Shown here: positions 39,806 to 50,300 of the stretch, piece after piece
How positions within the stretch are numbered: position 1 is the stretch's first letter
How the letters are laid out: every line of letters starts with the position of its first letter
Assembly: GCF_028369105.1 (NCBI RefSeq)
Contig: NZ_JAQNDO010000001.1
Span: 9,332,501 to 9,396,500 of the forward strand
Source: Polyangium mundeleinium
Lineage (GTDB): Bacteria; Myxococcota_A; Polyangia; Polyangiales; Polyangiaceae
Length of the DNA: 64,000 nucleotides
Reading direction: 5' to 3'
The notes under the pieces: model-generated
What the model was told of the DNA's origin: nothing
What the model saw: only the letters and a program-made list of their open reading frames with translations
Databases searched by the model: none
Made by a program: the position numbers and the translations under genes

Positions 39806-41457
39806 GCACGAGGACGATCGCCGGGCTGCTCCGCCGCCGCGCCGAATCGATGAGCGAAGATGTCGCGATTCGATTCAAGGAGGAGGCGGGTTTCGAGGCG
39901 TGGACCTGGCTCCGATTCTGGGAAGAAGCGGTACGCGTCGCAGCCGGGCTCCGGGAAGCCGGTCTGCGCCCGGGCGACCGCGTGCTCGTGCTCGTGCCCG
40001 AGGTCAAGGCCGCGGTCACGACGCTCTTCGGCATCTGGTCGCTCGGCGCGGTGCCCATTCCCATCGGGCTCCCGTTCCGGCTGACCGATATCGAGCGGTT
40101 TCTGGAGCAGCTCCGCACAACGGCGGAAAAACTCTCCGCGCGGGCGCTCGTCACCTCGCGCGCGCTCTCGACGTTCGCAGGCGCGCCGGGGGCGATCCGG
40201 GTCCTTTGCGCGGAGGAGCTTTCGATGGCGCCGCACGGGTTCTCACCCGATCCCGACGCGGCTCCCGGCCCGGCGTTGATCCAGCTCACGAGCGGGAGCA
40301 CGGGGCACCCGCGCGGCGTCGTCCTCGGGCACGAGCGGCTGATGCTGCACATGGCGTGCATGAGCGAGGCGCTGCCGAGCCACGCGGAATCGGTGGCCGT
40401 CTCGTGGCTGCCGTTGCATCACGACATGGGCCTCATCGGCGGGCTGCTTTTTCCTTTTTACAATGGGTTCGTCGCGAACATGCTGGCGCCGCAGGATTTC
40501 CGGGCGCGGCCACTCGCCTGGCTGGAGTCGATGTCCTCGCTGCGGGCGACGATCTGCGCGGCGCCGCCCTCGGCCTACGCGCTCGTCCTGCGGCTCGCGC
40601 GGCGCGCGGCGGAGGCGGGGCTCGACCTTCGGCCCTGGGAATGCGCGATGATCGGCGCGGAGCCCATTTCCCCCGGGCTCTTGCAGCGTTTCGCCGAAGC
40701 CTTCCGGCCTGTGGGCTTCCGCGCCGAGGCCTTTTTCCCGGTGTACGGGCTCGCCGAGGCCACCGTCGCCGTGACCTTCCCGAAGCTGCTCGCGCCGTCA
40801 CGCTTCGCCGTGGTGGATCGCGAATCGCTGGAGCGGACGGGGCGCGCCGTCCCGACCGAGCCAGGTGCGCACGCGCTCGAGCTCACCTGCGTGGGACGAT
40901 CGATTCCGCAAACGGACGTGCGCATCACGGGCAAGGACGGTGAGGTCCTGCCCGAGCGGCAGGTGGGCGAAATCGAGGTCCGCGCGCCGACCCTGATGCA
41001 CGAATATCTCGACGATCCGACGGCGACCGCGGCGGCTTTCCGGGACAGGTATCTGCGCACCGGGGACCTCGGGTATCTCGACGCGGGCGAGCTTTTCGTC
41101 ACGGGGCGGAAAAAGGACCTCATCATCAAGGGCGGGCACAACTTGCTTCCTTCGGTGATCGAGGAGATCGTTTCCGAGGTCGAGGACGTGCGGAGCGGGT
41201 GCGTCGTGGCAGTCGGCGTGCGGGCGGAGGCGGACGAGACCGAGCTCGTGTACGTGATTGCGGAGACGAAGCTCGATCAAGGCGCCCACGACGCGCTCGG
41301 CGAACGGGTGCGCGCCGCGCTCCTCGCGCGCGGAATCGGGGTCGATCGGGTGATGTTCCTGGCCCCCGGGAGCTTGCCGAAGACCACGAGCGGCAAGCTG
41401 CGGAGGCGCGCCGTCGCGGAGGCGCTGGCGCAAGGACGCTCGCTCGAATCAACCTGA
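39802..41457 (+). CDS. Fatty acyl-AMP ligase (FAAL-type adenylating enzyme)
   Basis: 551-aa ANL-superfamily enzyme. Core motifs are A3 LTSGSTGHPRGVVLGH, SWLPLHHDMGLIGG, A5 FFPVYGLAEATVAVTFP, YLRTGDLGYLDAGELFVTGR, KKDLIIKGGHNLLPSVIEEI, and a C-terminal Lys in PKTTSGKLRRRAV. The HHDMGLIGG and YGLAEATV patterns are characteristic of FAALs, which adenylate fatty acids and pass them to an ACP instead of CoA. The ACP gene in the same operon is the obvious acceptor. Its stop overlaps the end of the convergent hydrolase gene by 9 bp. Confidence 0.87.
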   Translation: MSTRTIAGLLRRRAESMSEDVAIRFKEEAGFEAWTWLRFWEEAVRVAAGLREAGLRPGDRVLVLVPEVKAAVTTLFGIWSLGAVPIPIGLPFRLTDIERFLEQLRTTAEKLSARALVTSRALSTFAGAPGAIRVLCAEELSMAPHGFSPDPDAAPGPALIQLTSGSTGHPRGVVLGHERLMLHMACMSEALPSHAESVAVSWLPLHHDMGLIGGLLFPFYNGFVANMLAPQDFRARPLAWLESMSSLRATICAAPPSAYALVLRLARRAAEAGLDLRPWECAMIGAEPISPGLLQRFAEAFRPVGFRAEAFFPVYGLAEATVAVTFPKLLAPSRFAVVDRESLERTGRAVPTEPGAHALELTCVGRSIPQTDVRITGKDGEVLPERQVGEIEVRAPTLMHEYLDDPTATAAAFRDRYLRTGDLGYLDAGELFVTGRKKDLIIKGGHNLLPSVIEEIVSEVEDVRSGCVVAVGVRAEADETELVYVIAETKLDQGAHDALGERVRAALLARGIGVDRVMFLAPGSLPKTTSGKLRRRAVAEALAQGRSLEST

Positions 41458-42075
41458 GCGACGCACGACGAAATCGGAAACCCTCTCCATCATCGTTTCC
41501 AGGTGCTCCGCGAGGGAATGGTTTGCCCTGGGGATCACCTCCAGCGTGACCGGGCCGGGCAGCTCGCGCGCGAACGCGCGGATCACGTCGACGTCGCCCC
41601 ATTCGTCGTGTTCGCCCTGGACCAGGAGCAGCGGCTTTCGTGACTCGCGGAGATAGGAGAAATCGTAGACGTTGATGGGAATCCCGATGCCGATCAGGGC
41701 CTTCACGCGTGGATCCTCCGCGCCGGCGCGCAGGCCGACCCACCCGCCGAAGGAGTAGCCGGCGACGAGGAGGTGGGGGTGCTCGGGGGCGAGGAAATCG
41801 ATCGCCGCGCGGGCATCGTCCACCTCGCCCGCGCCGCCGTCGTAATGGCCCTCGCTCGCCTCGACGCCGCGAAAATGGAAGCGCAGGACCGTGGCCCCCG
41901 CGGCGTGGAGGGCGCGCGTGGCCCGGGAAACGACCTTGTTGTAGAGGGTGCCGCCGGAGTGCGGGTGAGGATGGCAAACCACGGCCGCCGCCGCAGGGCT
42001 CGGGTGGCGCCGGAGCACGGCCTCGATGCGGCCGGCCGGGCCGGGAAGGAAAAAGGTGCCATCGGGGGGGCGCAT
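41449..42075 (-). CDS. Alpha/beta hydrolase (dienelactone-hydrolase / KANL3-like)
   Basis: 208-aa alpha/beta hydrolase. It has AAAVVCHPHPHSGGTLYNKV (the oxyanion HPHP motif of the family), RFHFRGVEASEGHYDGG, nucleophile Ser in LLVAGYSFGGWVGL (GYSFGG), acid Asp in LLLVQGEHDEW, and His in IPRANHSL. No signal peptide. Substrate unknown. ATG 42075 was chosen as the first Met before conserved sequence. It is convergent with the FAAL gene (tail overlap) and divergent from the glutaryl-CoA dehydrogenase. Confidence 0.84.
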   Translation of the reverse strand: MRPPDGTFFLPGPAGRIEAVLRRHPSPAAAAVVCHPHPHSGGTLYNKVVSRATRALHAAGATVLRFHFRGVEASEGHYDGGAGEVDDARAAIDFLAPEHPHLLVAGYSFGGWVGLRAGAEDPRVKALIGIGIPINVYDFSYLRESRKPLLLVQGEHDEWGDVDVIRAFARELPGPVTLEVIPRANHSLAEHLETMMERVSDFVVRRSG

Positions 42076-42172
42076 GCCGTTTCCATAACACGTGGATTGT
42101 CGCGCTCGGGAGCCACGCGCCGCGACGCCCCCTTCCCCGCGCTCGCCATCCGGGCTACACACGCCTCCGACC

Positions 42173-43357
42173 ATGACTGCCCAAGAGCCGCTCTCGCTCG
42201 ACGCCCTCACCGCCATCGACGGCCTCCTCACGGACGAGGAGCGCATGATCCGCGACACCGTGCGCAGGTTCGTGCGCGAACGGTATCTGCCGCGCGCCGC
42301 CGAGCTCTTCGCGAAGGAGCAGTTCGCGACCGACCTCATCCCCGAGATCGCCTCGATGGGCCTGCTCGGCGCCTCCCTGAAGGGATACGGGTGTGCCGGC
42401 ATGAATGCCATCTCCTACGGGCTCGCGCTCGGCGAACTCGAGTACGGCGACAGCGGGCTCCGGAGCTTCGTCAGCGTGCAGGGCTCGCTCGCGATGTACC
42501 CGATCTGGCGCTTCGGCTCCGAGGAACAGAAAAACAAATATCTGCCGAAAATGGCCGCCGCCGAGCTCATCGGCTGCTTCGGCCTCACCGAGCCCGATGC
42601 CGGCAGTGATCCCGGCTCGATGAAGACGCGCGCGCGGCGCGACGGCGATTCGTACGTGCTCACGGGGACGAAGATGTGGATCACGAGCGCGCCGATCTGC
42701 GATCTCGCCGTGGTATGGGCGAAGGTCGACGACGGCGACGCCGCGTCCATCCGCGGGTTCATCGTCGAGCGCGGCACGAAGGGCTTCGAGACGCCCACGA
42801 TCCACGGAAAGATGAGCCTGCGCGCGAGCCCGACGGGTGAGATCGTGCTGAACGAGGCGCGCGTGCCCAAGGAAAACATGCTGCCCGGCGTGGCAGGGCT
42901 CAAGGGGCCGCTCTCCTGCCTCACGCAAGCGCGGTTCGGCATCTCCTGGGGCGCGCTCGGCGCCGCGCGCGCTTGTTACGACGCGGCGGTCTCGTACACG
43001 CGCGAGCGCGTGCAGTTCGGAAAGCCCGTCGCGGCGAAGCAGCTCGTGCAGGAGCAAATCGTGGAGATGGCCATGGACATCGCGAAAGGCCAGATCCTCG
43101 CGCTGCATTTCGGGCGCCTCAAGGACGCCGGCAGCATCACGCCCGTTCAGGTCTCCTTCTGCAAGAAGAACAACGTGGGCCTCGCGCTGCGCGCCGCCCG
43201 CAAGGCGCGCGGCCTGCTCGGCGGCAACGGCATCCTGCTCGACTACCCCGTCATTCGGCACGCGCTGAACCTGGAGAGCGTCTACACCTACGAGGGCACG
43301 GACGAGGTGCACACGCTCATCCTGGGCAACGCGCTGACCGGCCATAACGCATTCTGA
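42173..43357 (+). CDS. gcdH: Glutaryl-CoA dehydrogenase
   Basis: 394-aa acyl-CoA dehydrogenase. FAD/substrate motifs CFGLTEPDAGSDPGSMKT and YVLTGTKMWITSAPICDL are followed by the catalytic base E374 in ESVYTYEGTDEVHTLILG. That tail, and the S-D-P-G-S-M-K stretch, are characteristic of the decarboxylating glutaryl-CoA dehydrogenase (glutaryl-CoA to crotonyl-CoA, lysine/tryptophan degradation). ATG 42173 fits the usual N-terminal length. It appears monocistronic. Confidence 0.87.
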   Translation: MTAQEPLSLDALTAIDGLLTDEERMIRDTVRRFVRERYLPRAAELFAKEQFATDLIPEIASMGLLGASLKGYGCAGMNAISYGLALGELEYGDSGLRSFVSVQGSLAMYPIWRFGSEEQKNKYLPKMAAAELIGCFGLTEPDAGSDPGSMKTRARRDGDSYVLTGTKMWITSAPICDLAVVWAKVDDGDAASIRGFIVERGTKGFETPTIHGKMSLRASPTGEIVLNEARVPKENMLPGVAGLKGPLSCLTQARFGISWGALGAARACYDAAVSYTRERVQFGKPVAAKQLVQEQIVEMAMDIAKGQILALHFGRLKDAGSITPVQVSFCKKNNVGLALRAARKARGLLGGNGILLDYPVIRHALNLESVYTYEGTDEVHTLILGNALTGHNAF

Positions 43358-43423
43358 TATCTCGCCCAAAAAGAATGCGCTCGGCAGCCGACCTCTGGCA
43401 TGATGGAATGCGAGGTCCTTGCC

Positions 43424-45985
43424 ATGTCCACGCACTCTCTTCTTCCGCCCCGGCGTAGCATCGTCGGCCGGGCTGGCCTTGCCGCTTTGCTCGGCGTCGC
43501 GGCCCTCGCCGCCCTCCCCTCCGGGACGGCCCTCGCCGCCCCCGTATTACGAAAACAGTTCGACGGCCACGGCGATTTTCGGCTGATCGGCAATACGCTC
43601 GGGCACGAGTGCGGCAACGTCGGGATCGCGCCCCTCGTCGGCGATGTGCTCTGCGACGGAAGCGGCGACGGCGCTCCCGATATCCACTGGCGCGCGGACG
43701 CGATCGCCCCCGGCACGGCCTCCGCCTCCGAGAGCGTCGCCGTCGCCGACCAGCGCTCGACCGCCGTGCTCACCCTGCCGGCCGGCGCGACCGTGACATA
43801 CGCACGCCTCTACTGGGGCGCGCGCTGGGACAACAATGGCACGGCCGACACGAGCGTGACGCTCGAGCGCCCCGGCGCGTTCTCGCAGCCGCTCATCGCG
43901 GACAATAGCCTCGTGAGCACGAACGTCTCGGGCGGCGTAACCGAGTATTTCTACCAGTCGACCGTGGACGTGACCGCGCTCGTGGCGGCCCAGGGCGCAG
44001 GCGCGTACCGGCTCTCCGGCGTCGACTCGATCAGCTTCGTCGACCTCGTGCAAGACCGGCTCTTCGCCGGATGGTGGCTCGTCGTGTTTTACGAGCTGCC
44101 CTCGGAAAAACCGCGCCACCTCGCACTGCACGACGGCTTCGATCGGATCGGTGTCACGCCGCAGACGCTCGCGCTCTCGGGCTTCACCGTGCCGGGCGCG
44201 GCGATCGACGGCAAGCTCGCCGTCATCGCCTACGAGGGCGACGTGGCGAGCTCCGCCGGTCAGAACGACTACCTGCGCTTCGGCACGGGCGCGCTCAGCG
44301 CCGCGAACGACATCATCGACGCGCAGAATCCCGTAGGAAACTTCTTCAACGCCTCGCGATCGTGGCTCGGCGCGGCCGTCTCGACGGACGGTGATCTGCC
44401 GAAGCTGACGGGCGGCCCCGGCAGCATGAGCGGCATCGATCTCGACGCGGTCGACATCTCCACGAAGATCACGCCCGGCCAGAAGACCGCGAACGTGCAG
44501 GTCGGCAATGCTTCGGGCGCAAACGATATCTTCTGGATCGGCGGGTTCGTCTCGTCGATCACCACGCTCCTGCCCGATTTCTCGACCTCGACGAAGACCG
44601 CGTCGGACGCGAACGCCGGCAAGCTCGTCGTCGGCGACGAGCTCGAATATTCGATCGCCGTCACGAACAGCGGCAACGACACCTCGACCCACACGCGCCT
44701 CGACGACACGTTGCCCCTCGGCGTCTCGTTCGTCCCCGGTTCGCTCCAGATCGTGCAAGGTGCGAACGCGGGCCCGAAGACAGAACAAGCGGGTGACGAT
44801 CAAGGCGAGTACACGGCCGCGACGCGCACGGTCACGGTGCGGCTCGGCACGGGCGCGAACGCAATCACGGGCGGCGAGATGGCCCCCGGCGAGACGGCGC
44901 TCGTGCGCTTCCGCGTGAAGATCGAGCCGAACGCGCCCGCGAACATCTCGAACCAGGCGACGATCAGCGGCGAAGGCAAGCAAGGCGCGCCGTCCACGTC
45001 CTTCCCGACCGACGGGAACGGCGTGTCGCCGGGCAACCCGCCCACGGTCGTCGTGATCGAGGAGTGCACGACGAACGCCGATTGCGGCGGCGCGACGCCG
45101 ATCTGCGACACGACGAGTGACCCGAACACATGCGTGGGCTGCATCGAGGACAGCCAGTGCCCCGGCGACAAACCCGTCTGCGACACGACGCAGAAACAGT
45201 GCATCTGCGTGAGCTCGGGCATGGAGACGTGCGACGGGAAGGACAACGACTGCGACGGGAGCGTCGACGAAGGTTGCAACGACACCGACGGTGACGGGCT
45301 GCCCGACGACGTCGAGGTGGTCCTCGGCACGGATCCGAATGACGCCGACACCGACAACGACGGCGTGCCCGACGGGCAAGAGCCGCTACCAGGCGCCGAC
45401 ACCGACGGCGACGGGCTCATCAACGCGCTCGATCCGGACAGCGATGGCGACGGGATCTTCGACGGCACGGAGATGGGCTACGACTGCAGCGGTCCCGGGA
45501 CGAACCCCGCCGCCGGCAATTGCGTGCCCGACGCGGACATGGGCGCGACGACGACGAATCCGCTCGACCCCGACACGGACAACGGCGGCATCCCCGACGG
45601 CGAGGAGGACAAGGACAAGGACGGCGCCGTGGATCCGGGCGAAGGAGACCCGAACGATCCGAGCGACGACACGGTCACCTCGGGCTCCGGCGGCATGGGC
45701 GGCGCAGGGGGCGCCGGCGGCTCCGGCGGAATGGGCGGCGCAGGGGGCGCCGGCGGCGCCGGCGGAATGGGCGGCGCAGGGGGCTCCGCGGGCGCCGGGG
45801 GCGCAGGTGGAAGCGGCGGACAAGGCGGAGCCGCAGGCAGCGGCGGAGAAGCGCCTCCGAGCGGCTTCGTGATCACCGGCGGCGCGTGCTCGACCAGCAA
45901 GGCGCCGTCTTCGACGGACCCCCTCGCCTGGGCCCTCGGCCTCGCCGGCGCGGCGCTCGCGCTGCGGAGGCGTCGGAGCGGCTGA
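43424..45985 (+). CDS. DUF11/TSP3-repeat surface protein with MYXO-CTERM-like tail
   Basis: 853 aa. A signal peptide (GRAGLAALLGVAALAALPSG, cleaved near ALA) precedes a large N-terminal region of unknown fold (about residues 40-385). A DUF11 Ig-like module follows (KLVVGDELEYSIAVTNSGND to NISNQATISGEG), then a Cys-rich MopE-like motif (ETCDGKDNDCDGSVDEGC). Thrombospondin-3-type calcium repeats (DTDGDGLPDD, DADTDNDGVPDGQE, DTDGDGLINALDPDSDGDGI) lead to a Gly/Ala/Met linker and a tail with Cys, a hydrophobic helix and RRRR, like MYXO-CTERM sorting signals. It is predicted to be anchored at the surface. ATG 43400 is an alternative start. Confidence 0.83.
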   Translation: MSTHSLLPPRRSIVGRAGLAALLGVAALAALPSGTALAAPVLRKQFDGHGDFRLIGNTLGHECGNVGIAPLVGDVLCDGSGDGAPDIHWRADAIAPGTASASESVAVADQRSTAVLTLPAGATVTYARLYWGARWDNNGTADTSVTLERPGAFSQPLIADNSLVSTNVSGGVTEYFYQSTVDVTALVAAQGAGAYRLSGVDSISFVDLVQDRLFAGWWLVVFYELPSEKPRHLALHDGFDRIGVTPQTLALSGFTVPGAAIDGKLAVIAYEGDVASSAGQNDYLRFGTGALSAANDIIDAQNPVGNFFNASRSWLGAAVSTDGDLPKLTGGPGSMSGIDLDAVDISTKITPGQKTANVQVGNASGANDIFWIGGFVSSITTLLPDFSTSTKTASDANAGKLVVGDELEYSIAVTNSGNDTSTHTRLDDTLPLGVSFVPGSLQIVQGANAGPKTEQAGDDQGEYTAATRTVTVRLGTGANAITGGEMAPGETALVRFRVKIEPNAPANISNQATISGEGKQGAPSTSFPTDGNGVSPGNPPTVVVIEECTTNADCGGATPICDTTSDPNTCVGCIEDSQCPGDKPVCDTTQKQCICVSSGMETCDGKDNDCDGSVDEGCNDTDGDGLPDDVEVVLGTDPNDADTDNDGVPDGQEPLPGADTDGDGLINALDPDSDGDGIFDGTEMGYDCSGPGTNPAAGNCVPDADMGATTTNPLDPDTDNGGIPDGEEDKDKDGAVDPGEGDPNDPSDDTVTSGSGGMGGAGGAGGSGGMGGAGGAGGAGGMGGAGGSAGAGGAGGSGGQGGAAGSGGEAPPSGFVITGGACSTSKAPSSTDPLAWALGLAGAALALRRRRSG
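45701..45772 (+). repeat. 36-bp tandem repeat in Gly-rich linker
   Basis: Two adjacent 36-bp units (starting GGCGCAGGGGGCGCCGGCGG at 45701 and 45737) differ at one codon, and a partial third follows. They encode the Gly-Ala-Gly-Met linker before the C-terminal sorting region. Confidence 0.8.
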
Positions 45986-46271
45986 CCTGCTGAAACCGGC
46001 CTCCCCCCTCCCTCGCCACGCCGTGGAGAGGGGGGAAGCTCCACGACGTCCCGTCTCGGCGGATCGTGGCGATCCCACCAGACGTGAAATGGGCTTCGCG
46101 TCGTGCACGCGAGCTTCCGCGGCGTCACGATCGCAGCGGAAACGCAGCGCCCGGGCCCTACGCCCGCGTCGTTTTGATGGATGACCCCAAGGGTCTCACG
46201 AGGCACAATGTCGGACCGAGCGTGGCAGTAGCTCGTGCTCGATTTCCACGCACATGGAACAAGCTCCACAC

Positions 46272-47183
46272 ATGACGTCTCCGTCGCGGCTCGTTCTGCG
46301 CTTCATCTCGGGGAAGTACCAGGGTGGCGAGATCCCGCTGCAGGACGCGCAGGAGCTCGTCGTTGGACGCGCGAGCGACGCGGGCATCGTCCTCGTCGAG
46401 GAGATGGTCTCGCGCAGGCACGCGCGCTTCTTGCTCTCGAACACGGATCTCACGATCGAGGATCTCGGCTCGACGAACGGTACGTTCGTGAACGGCGAGA
46501 AGATCCAGAAGAGCACGCTCAAGGAAGGCGACCGCGTGCTCATCGGCACGAGCATCCTCAAGGTGGTGTCGGCCGAGACCGCCGCCGCCTCGCGTCGAAA
46601 GATGGAGCCGCCGCGCCCCTCCGTGGCGCCCCGCGGCCCCGCACGCTCGATGTCCGGCGCGATCGAGGAGATCCCGCTGCCCGACCTCCTGCAGCTGCTC
46701 GGCACCTCGAAGAAGAGCGGCGTCCTCGTGATCACGTCGGACGACGACGTCGGAAAGATCTTCCTGCACCGAGGCATCGTCACGTACGCGGAGATCAACG
46801 AGGACGACGTGCCGCCGCTGAAGTCCGCGATCCGCATCCTCGCGTGGACACGCGGGACGTTCGACTTCGACCCGCCCGAGGACCGCACGCTCCCGGTGAC
46901 GATCAATCTGTCCGTGCAGGAGCTCCTGATGGAGGGCCTGCGGCAAATCGACGAGCTCAACGCGCTCCGGCACAAGCTGCCGGATCTCGACACGCGTCTC
47001 CTCGTGCCGCATCCGCTCGGGCCCGCGCTGCGTGAGCTCTCGCCGACGGAGATCGAGGTCTTCCAGCTCGCGTACAACCACGGGCACCTCGCCCTCGTGC
47101 TGAACAAGAGCCAGGCGACGGATCTCGATACGACGCAGGCCGTCATCAAGTTGATCAACGCCGGGTATCTGCGGAAGGGCTGA
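46272..47183 (+). CDS. FHA-DUF4388 signalling protein
   Basis: 303 aa. Residues about 5-95 form a canonical FHA domain (ELVVGRASDAGIVL, MVSRRHARFLL, LGSTNGTFVNG). After a short Pro/Arg linker, residues about 120-300 form a DUF4388 module (SGAIEEIPLPDLLQLLGTSK, KSGVLVITSDDDVGKIFLHR, GIVTYAEI), common in delta-proteobacterial signalling proteins with FHA, receiver or GTPase partners. It is probably an adaptor binding phosphothreonine proteins. ATG 46254 is an alternative start. A strong terminator follows. Confidence 0.85.
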   Translation: MTSPSRLVLRFISGKYQGGEIPLQDAQELVVGRASDAGIVLVEEMVSRRHARFLLSNTDLTIEDLGSTNGTFVNGEKIQKSTLKEGDRVLIGTSILKVVSAETAAASRRKMEPPRPSVAPRGPARSMSGAIEEIPLPDLLQLLGTSKKSGVLVITSDDDVGKIFLHRGIVTYAEINEDDVPPLKSAIRILAWTRGTFDFDPPEDRTLPVTINLSVQELLMEGLRQIDELNALRHKLPDLDTRLLVPHPLGPALRELSPTEIEVFQLAYNHGHLALVLNKSQATDLDTTQAVIKLINAGYLRKG

Positions 47184-47230
47184 GCGCCCGGACAAACGCG
47201 CGCTCGGGCGAACCTGCCGAGCGACCAAAG

Positions 47231-47267
47231 AAAAAGGCCACGGGAGCGAATCCCGTGGCCTTTTTTT
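47231..47267. terminator. Intrinsic terminator between FHA-DUF4388 and metalloprotease genes
   Basis: A perfect 15-bp stem (AAAAAGGCCACGGGA / TCCCGTGGCCTTTTT) with loop GCGAA and a run of seven T. The A-run on the other side lets it work for the convergent metalloprotease transcript too. Confidence 0.9.
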
Positions 47268-47333
47268 GATCGAGCCCCCTCACCCCCGGCCCCTCTCCCG
47301 CGGGGAGAGAGGGGTGGGGGGAGGTCGCTCGGC

Positions 47334-50300
47334 TCAGTCGTAGATGCCCTTCATCGTCGGGTCCGCGAGGCCGTACGCCGCGAGGGCCTGACGGATGAAG
47401 TACGGCACCGAGACGTACTTCGAGAGCTTGACGCAAGCGCGGTTCGCCGTGCAGGTGCAGCCGGTGTTGTCGTTGGACGTGCAACGGTCGGCCGACGACT
47501 GGATCGTCGAGTCGAACTTGACGAGCGGCGCGCCGTAGTTCGGCGACGTCGGGTCGCTGTTGATGCGCGCCTTGTACCAGTCGACCGTGCCGTCGTTGTT
47601 GGAGTCGACCTCGTCAACGACGTACCCCTGCTGGAGCAGATCGTTCGCGTACTGGAGGACGCGCGCCGAAATGCCCTTCTGGACGGTCTTCTCGTACTTC
47701 GTGCCCGCGTAGAGGACCTCGGTGCCGAAGGTCTTGGCGACGTACACCTTGCCCATCGGATCGTGGAACTCGATACGAGCGCCGAACTCGGGATCGCCGT
47801 CCACGCCCTGCTCCCACAGGCGGAGCATGTTGATCCACCACTGCTGCTGATTCTCGGGCAGGTAGTTCATCGTCCAGGCGATCAGGAACTTCTGCTGCTC
47901 CCAGCCGATCTGGCCGTCGATGGGCATGAGCGTGTCGACGTTGACCGCCTCGCCCTCGAAGACCTGCGGATCCCAGCCGACCGCCGAGCAGACCGTCGAC
48001 CCCTGGCCGGGGAAGCAGACCTGCGGGCCCTCCGCCGGCCACCAGCTCGTCCAGCCGAGCGGCGTCGTCGGGAACTTCTGCGCGTCGGTGATGGGCGTGT
48101 TGTTGTTCGCCTTGACCCACGCGCCCTTGAGCATGTCATCGCCGGTCAGGTTGTTGCCCAGCCACCGGCGATACCCCTCGGGGAACACGTCCGCGAGCGA
48201 GACCGCGCGGTAACGAGCGTCGAGGAAGTCCTGGCGCGAGGCGCTGATGAAGTTGTCGACCGACTCGGTCATCAGCATCGCGGCGTACGCCTTGTCGTAA
48301 TACGACCCGGCGTTCTGCGTGTACTCGGAGTCGTAGTCGTTGCCCTTGTCGTCCGCGAGGGCGTTCTCGAGCGGCCTGCCGCCGATGCCGATCGCCGCGG
48401 GACCCGCGGGGCTGTTGTCCGAGCGATAGCCCGTCGCGCCGTTCGGCACGGCGAGGACCGTGGGACCCGGCTGCGAGTAGATGTCGTCCGTCGAGCGGAG
48501 GACGAGGTCGTTCGCGACCTTGTGGTGGTTGCCGTACTGCGGGCGAGAGACCTGGCGCGCGAAGTGATCGAACGCGAGGCCCGAGGCCAGGATGTTGTCC
48601 TGGTAGAACTGCTTCGCGATCGAGGGCCACTCCGAGTTGAAGTCGAAGCCGGACTCGAGCGCGAAGTCACGGTAGATGTTCACGAGCAGGCCAAGGCCCT
48701 TGGCCGCGTCGCGCATCTTCGTGTTGTACCGCTCGAGCGTACGGTTCGCCGCACCGCGGACGCTGAAGCTCTGCCGGTTGCGGCGGTAGTTGTCGAAGAT
48801 GTGCCCGACTTCCTGCTGCGTGATGAAGAAGTTGAAGAGCTCGTAGACGTCCGCGCCGTTGTCGTGGCGGTAGACGGCGACGTTGCCGAGGTCGGCCCAG
48901 CGGTCCGTGGCGAAGCCGTAAGGAACACGCGTGCGCTTCGCCGGATCGACGGAGCTGAAGCGACGGCCGAAGTCCACGCCGTTGTCGCGCATCGACTGCC
49001 ACGGCATGTAGTCGACCTTGCGCGTCTTGCACTTGGAGTACTCGCCGTTGACCTTGACGATCAGGCCGTCGAGCAGCGGGTCCCACTTGCCGAGGCGCGC
49101 CTCGTCCCAGTCGGCCGGCTTCAAGCGCTGAACCTGCTCCTCGGTGAGCGAGGTGCAGCTGGCCGCGTCGAGCATCTTCCACGTCCGCTGGAGCTGGGAG
49201 TAGTGGATGTTCGCGGTGCCGTTCGACGTGTACTGGTAGCCGATGATGCCGCCGAAGCCGTCCATCTTGTCGAGGGTGGCGCGGCCGAGCGGTTTGTCGG
49301 CGTTCATGTCCGTGTCGGCATGCACCGCGACCGTCTGGCCGTAGAACATGCGCGCCGCGGCGAAGTCGTACGCGGAGAGGCCGATGAAGTCCTGCGTGAC
49401 CTCACCGCCGTACTCCATGATCGACTGGTGCATGAACATGGTGAGGAGCTGATCACGCTCGTTCGCCGTGACCTGATCGAAGTAACGCGCTCCGACGCAG
49501 TTCTCGCTGTCGGCCTCGTTCTTGAGGTCGTTGCACGCCGCCGTGACCTTGCCGTTCTTCGTGCGGAGCTGCCAGTACTGCGGGCGGAAGCCCCAGGCGT
49601 CCGACGAGCTCACGAAGTTGTGGCGGAGGCCGATGGAGTGACCCATCTCGTGCGCCATGACCGAGTAGTGCGCCTTCTGCGCGATCCAGTGGCGGATCGC
49701 CTCGGCACGATCGAGCTGATCCTGCTTCGAGTTCGCCATCGGATCCGCGAACGTGCCGTACGGCGCGCCCGTGCGGGGATTGACGGCGTCCTTGAACTTC
49801 GCCTGGATCGCCTTGTCGAGCGAGGTGAGGCCGACCGGCGAGGGGAAGGTCGCCTGCATGATGCACATGCCGCGCTCGGCGAGGGCGATCTCCTTCATGC
49901 GCGCGATGTCACGCTGCACCTGCGGATGATTGCCGCGCAGAGGCGAGGCGAAGTTCATCACGGCGTCGTTCAGCGGCAGCTTGTCCGTGCCGGCGAGCTG
50001 CTGCATCGCCTTCGTCGTGAGCTCCGCCTCCATCGGCGAGCCCGCCGCGCGCCTGCGGCGCGCCTCGTACACCGGGCGGTTGGCCGAGGGCGCGAGCGCG
50101 TCGGCGCGCACGTCCCGGACCATCTGCTTGACGTTCTCGAGCGCCTCGGCGAACTCGGGCTTCGTGACGATCGCGCCCTCGCCGCTCTCGACGGCCTTCA
50201 TCTTGTCGGGCATGACGCCCGCCGCGCCGAGCACGCGACGCGAGAGGTCCGCCTGCGTCATCTGCGGGAGCACGCCCGTGCCGCCCGCCGCCTCGCTGGC

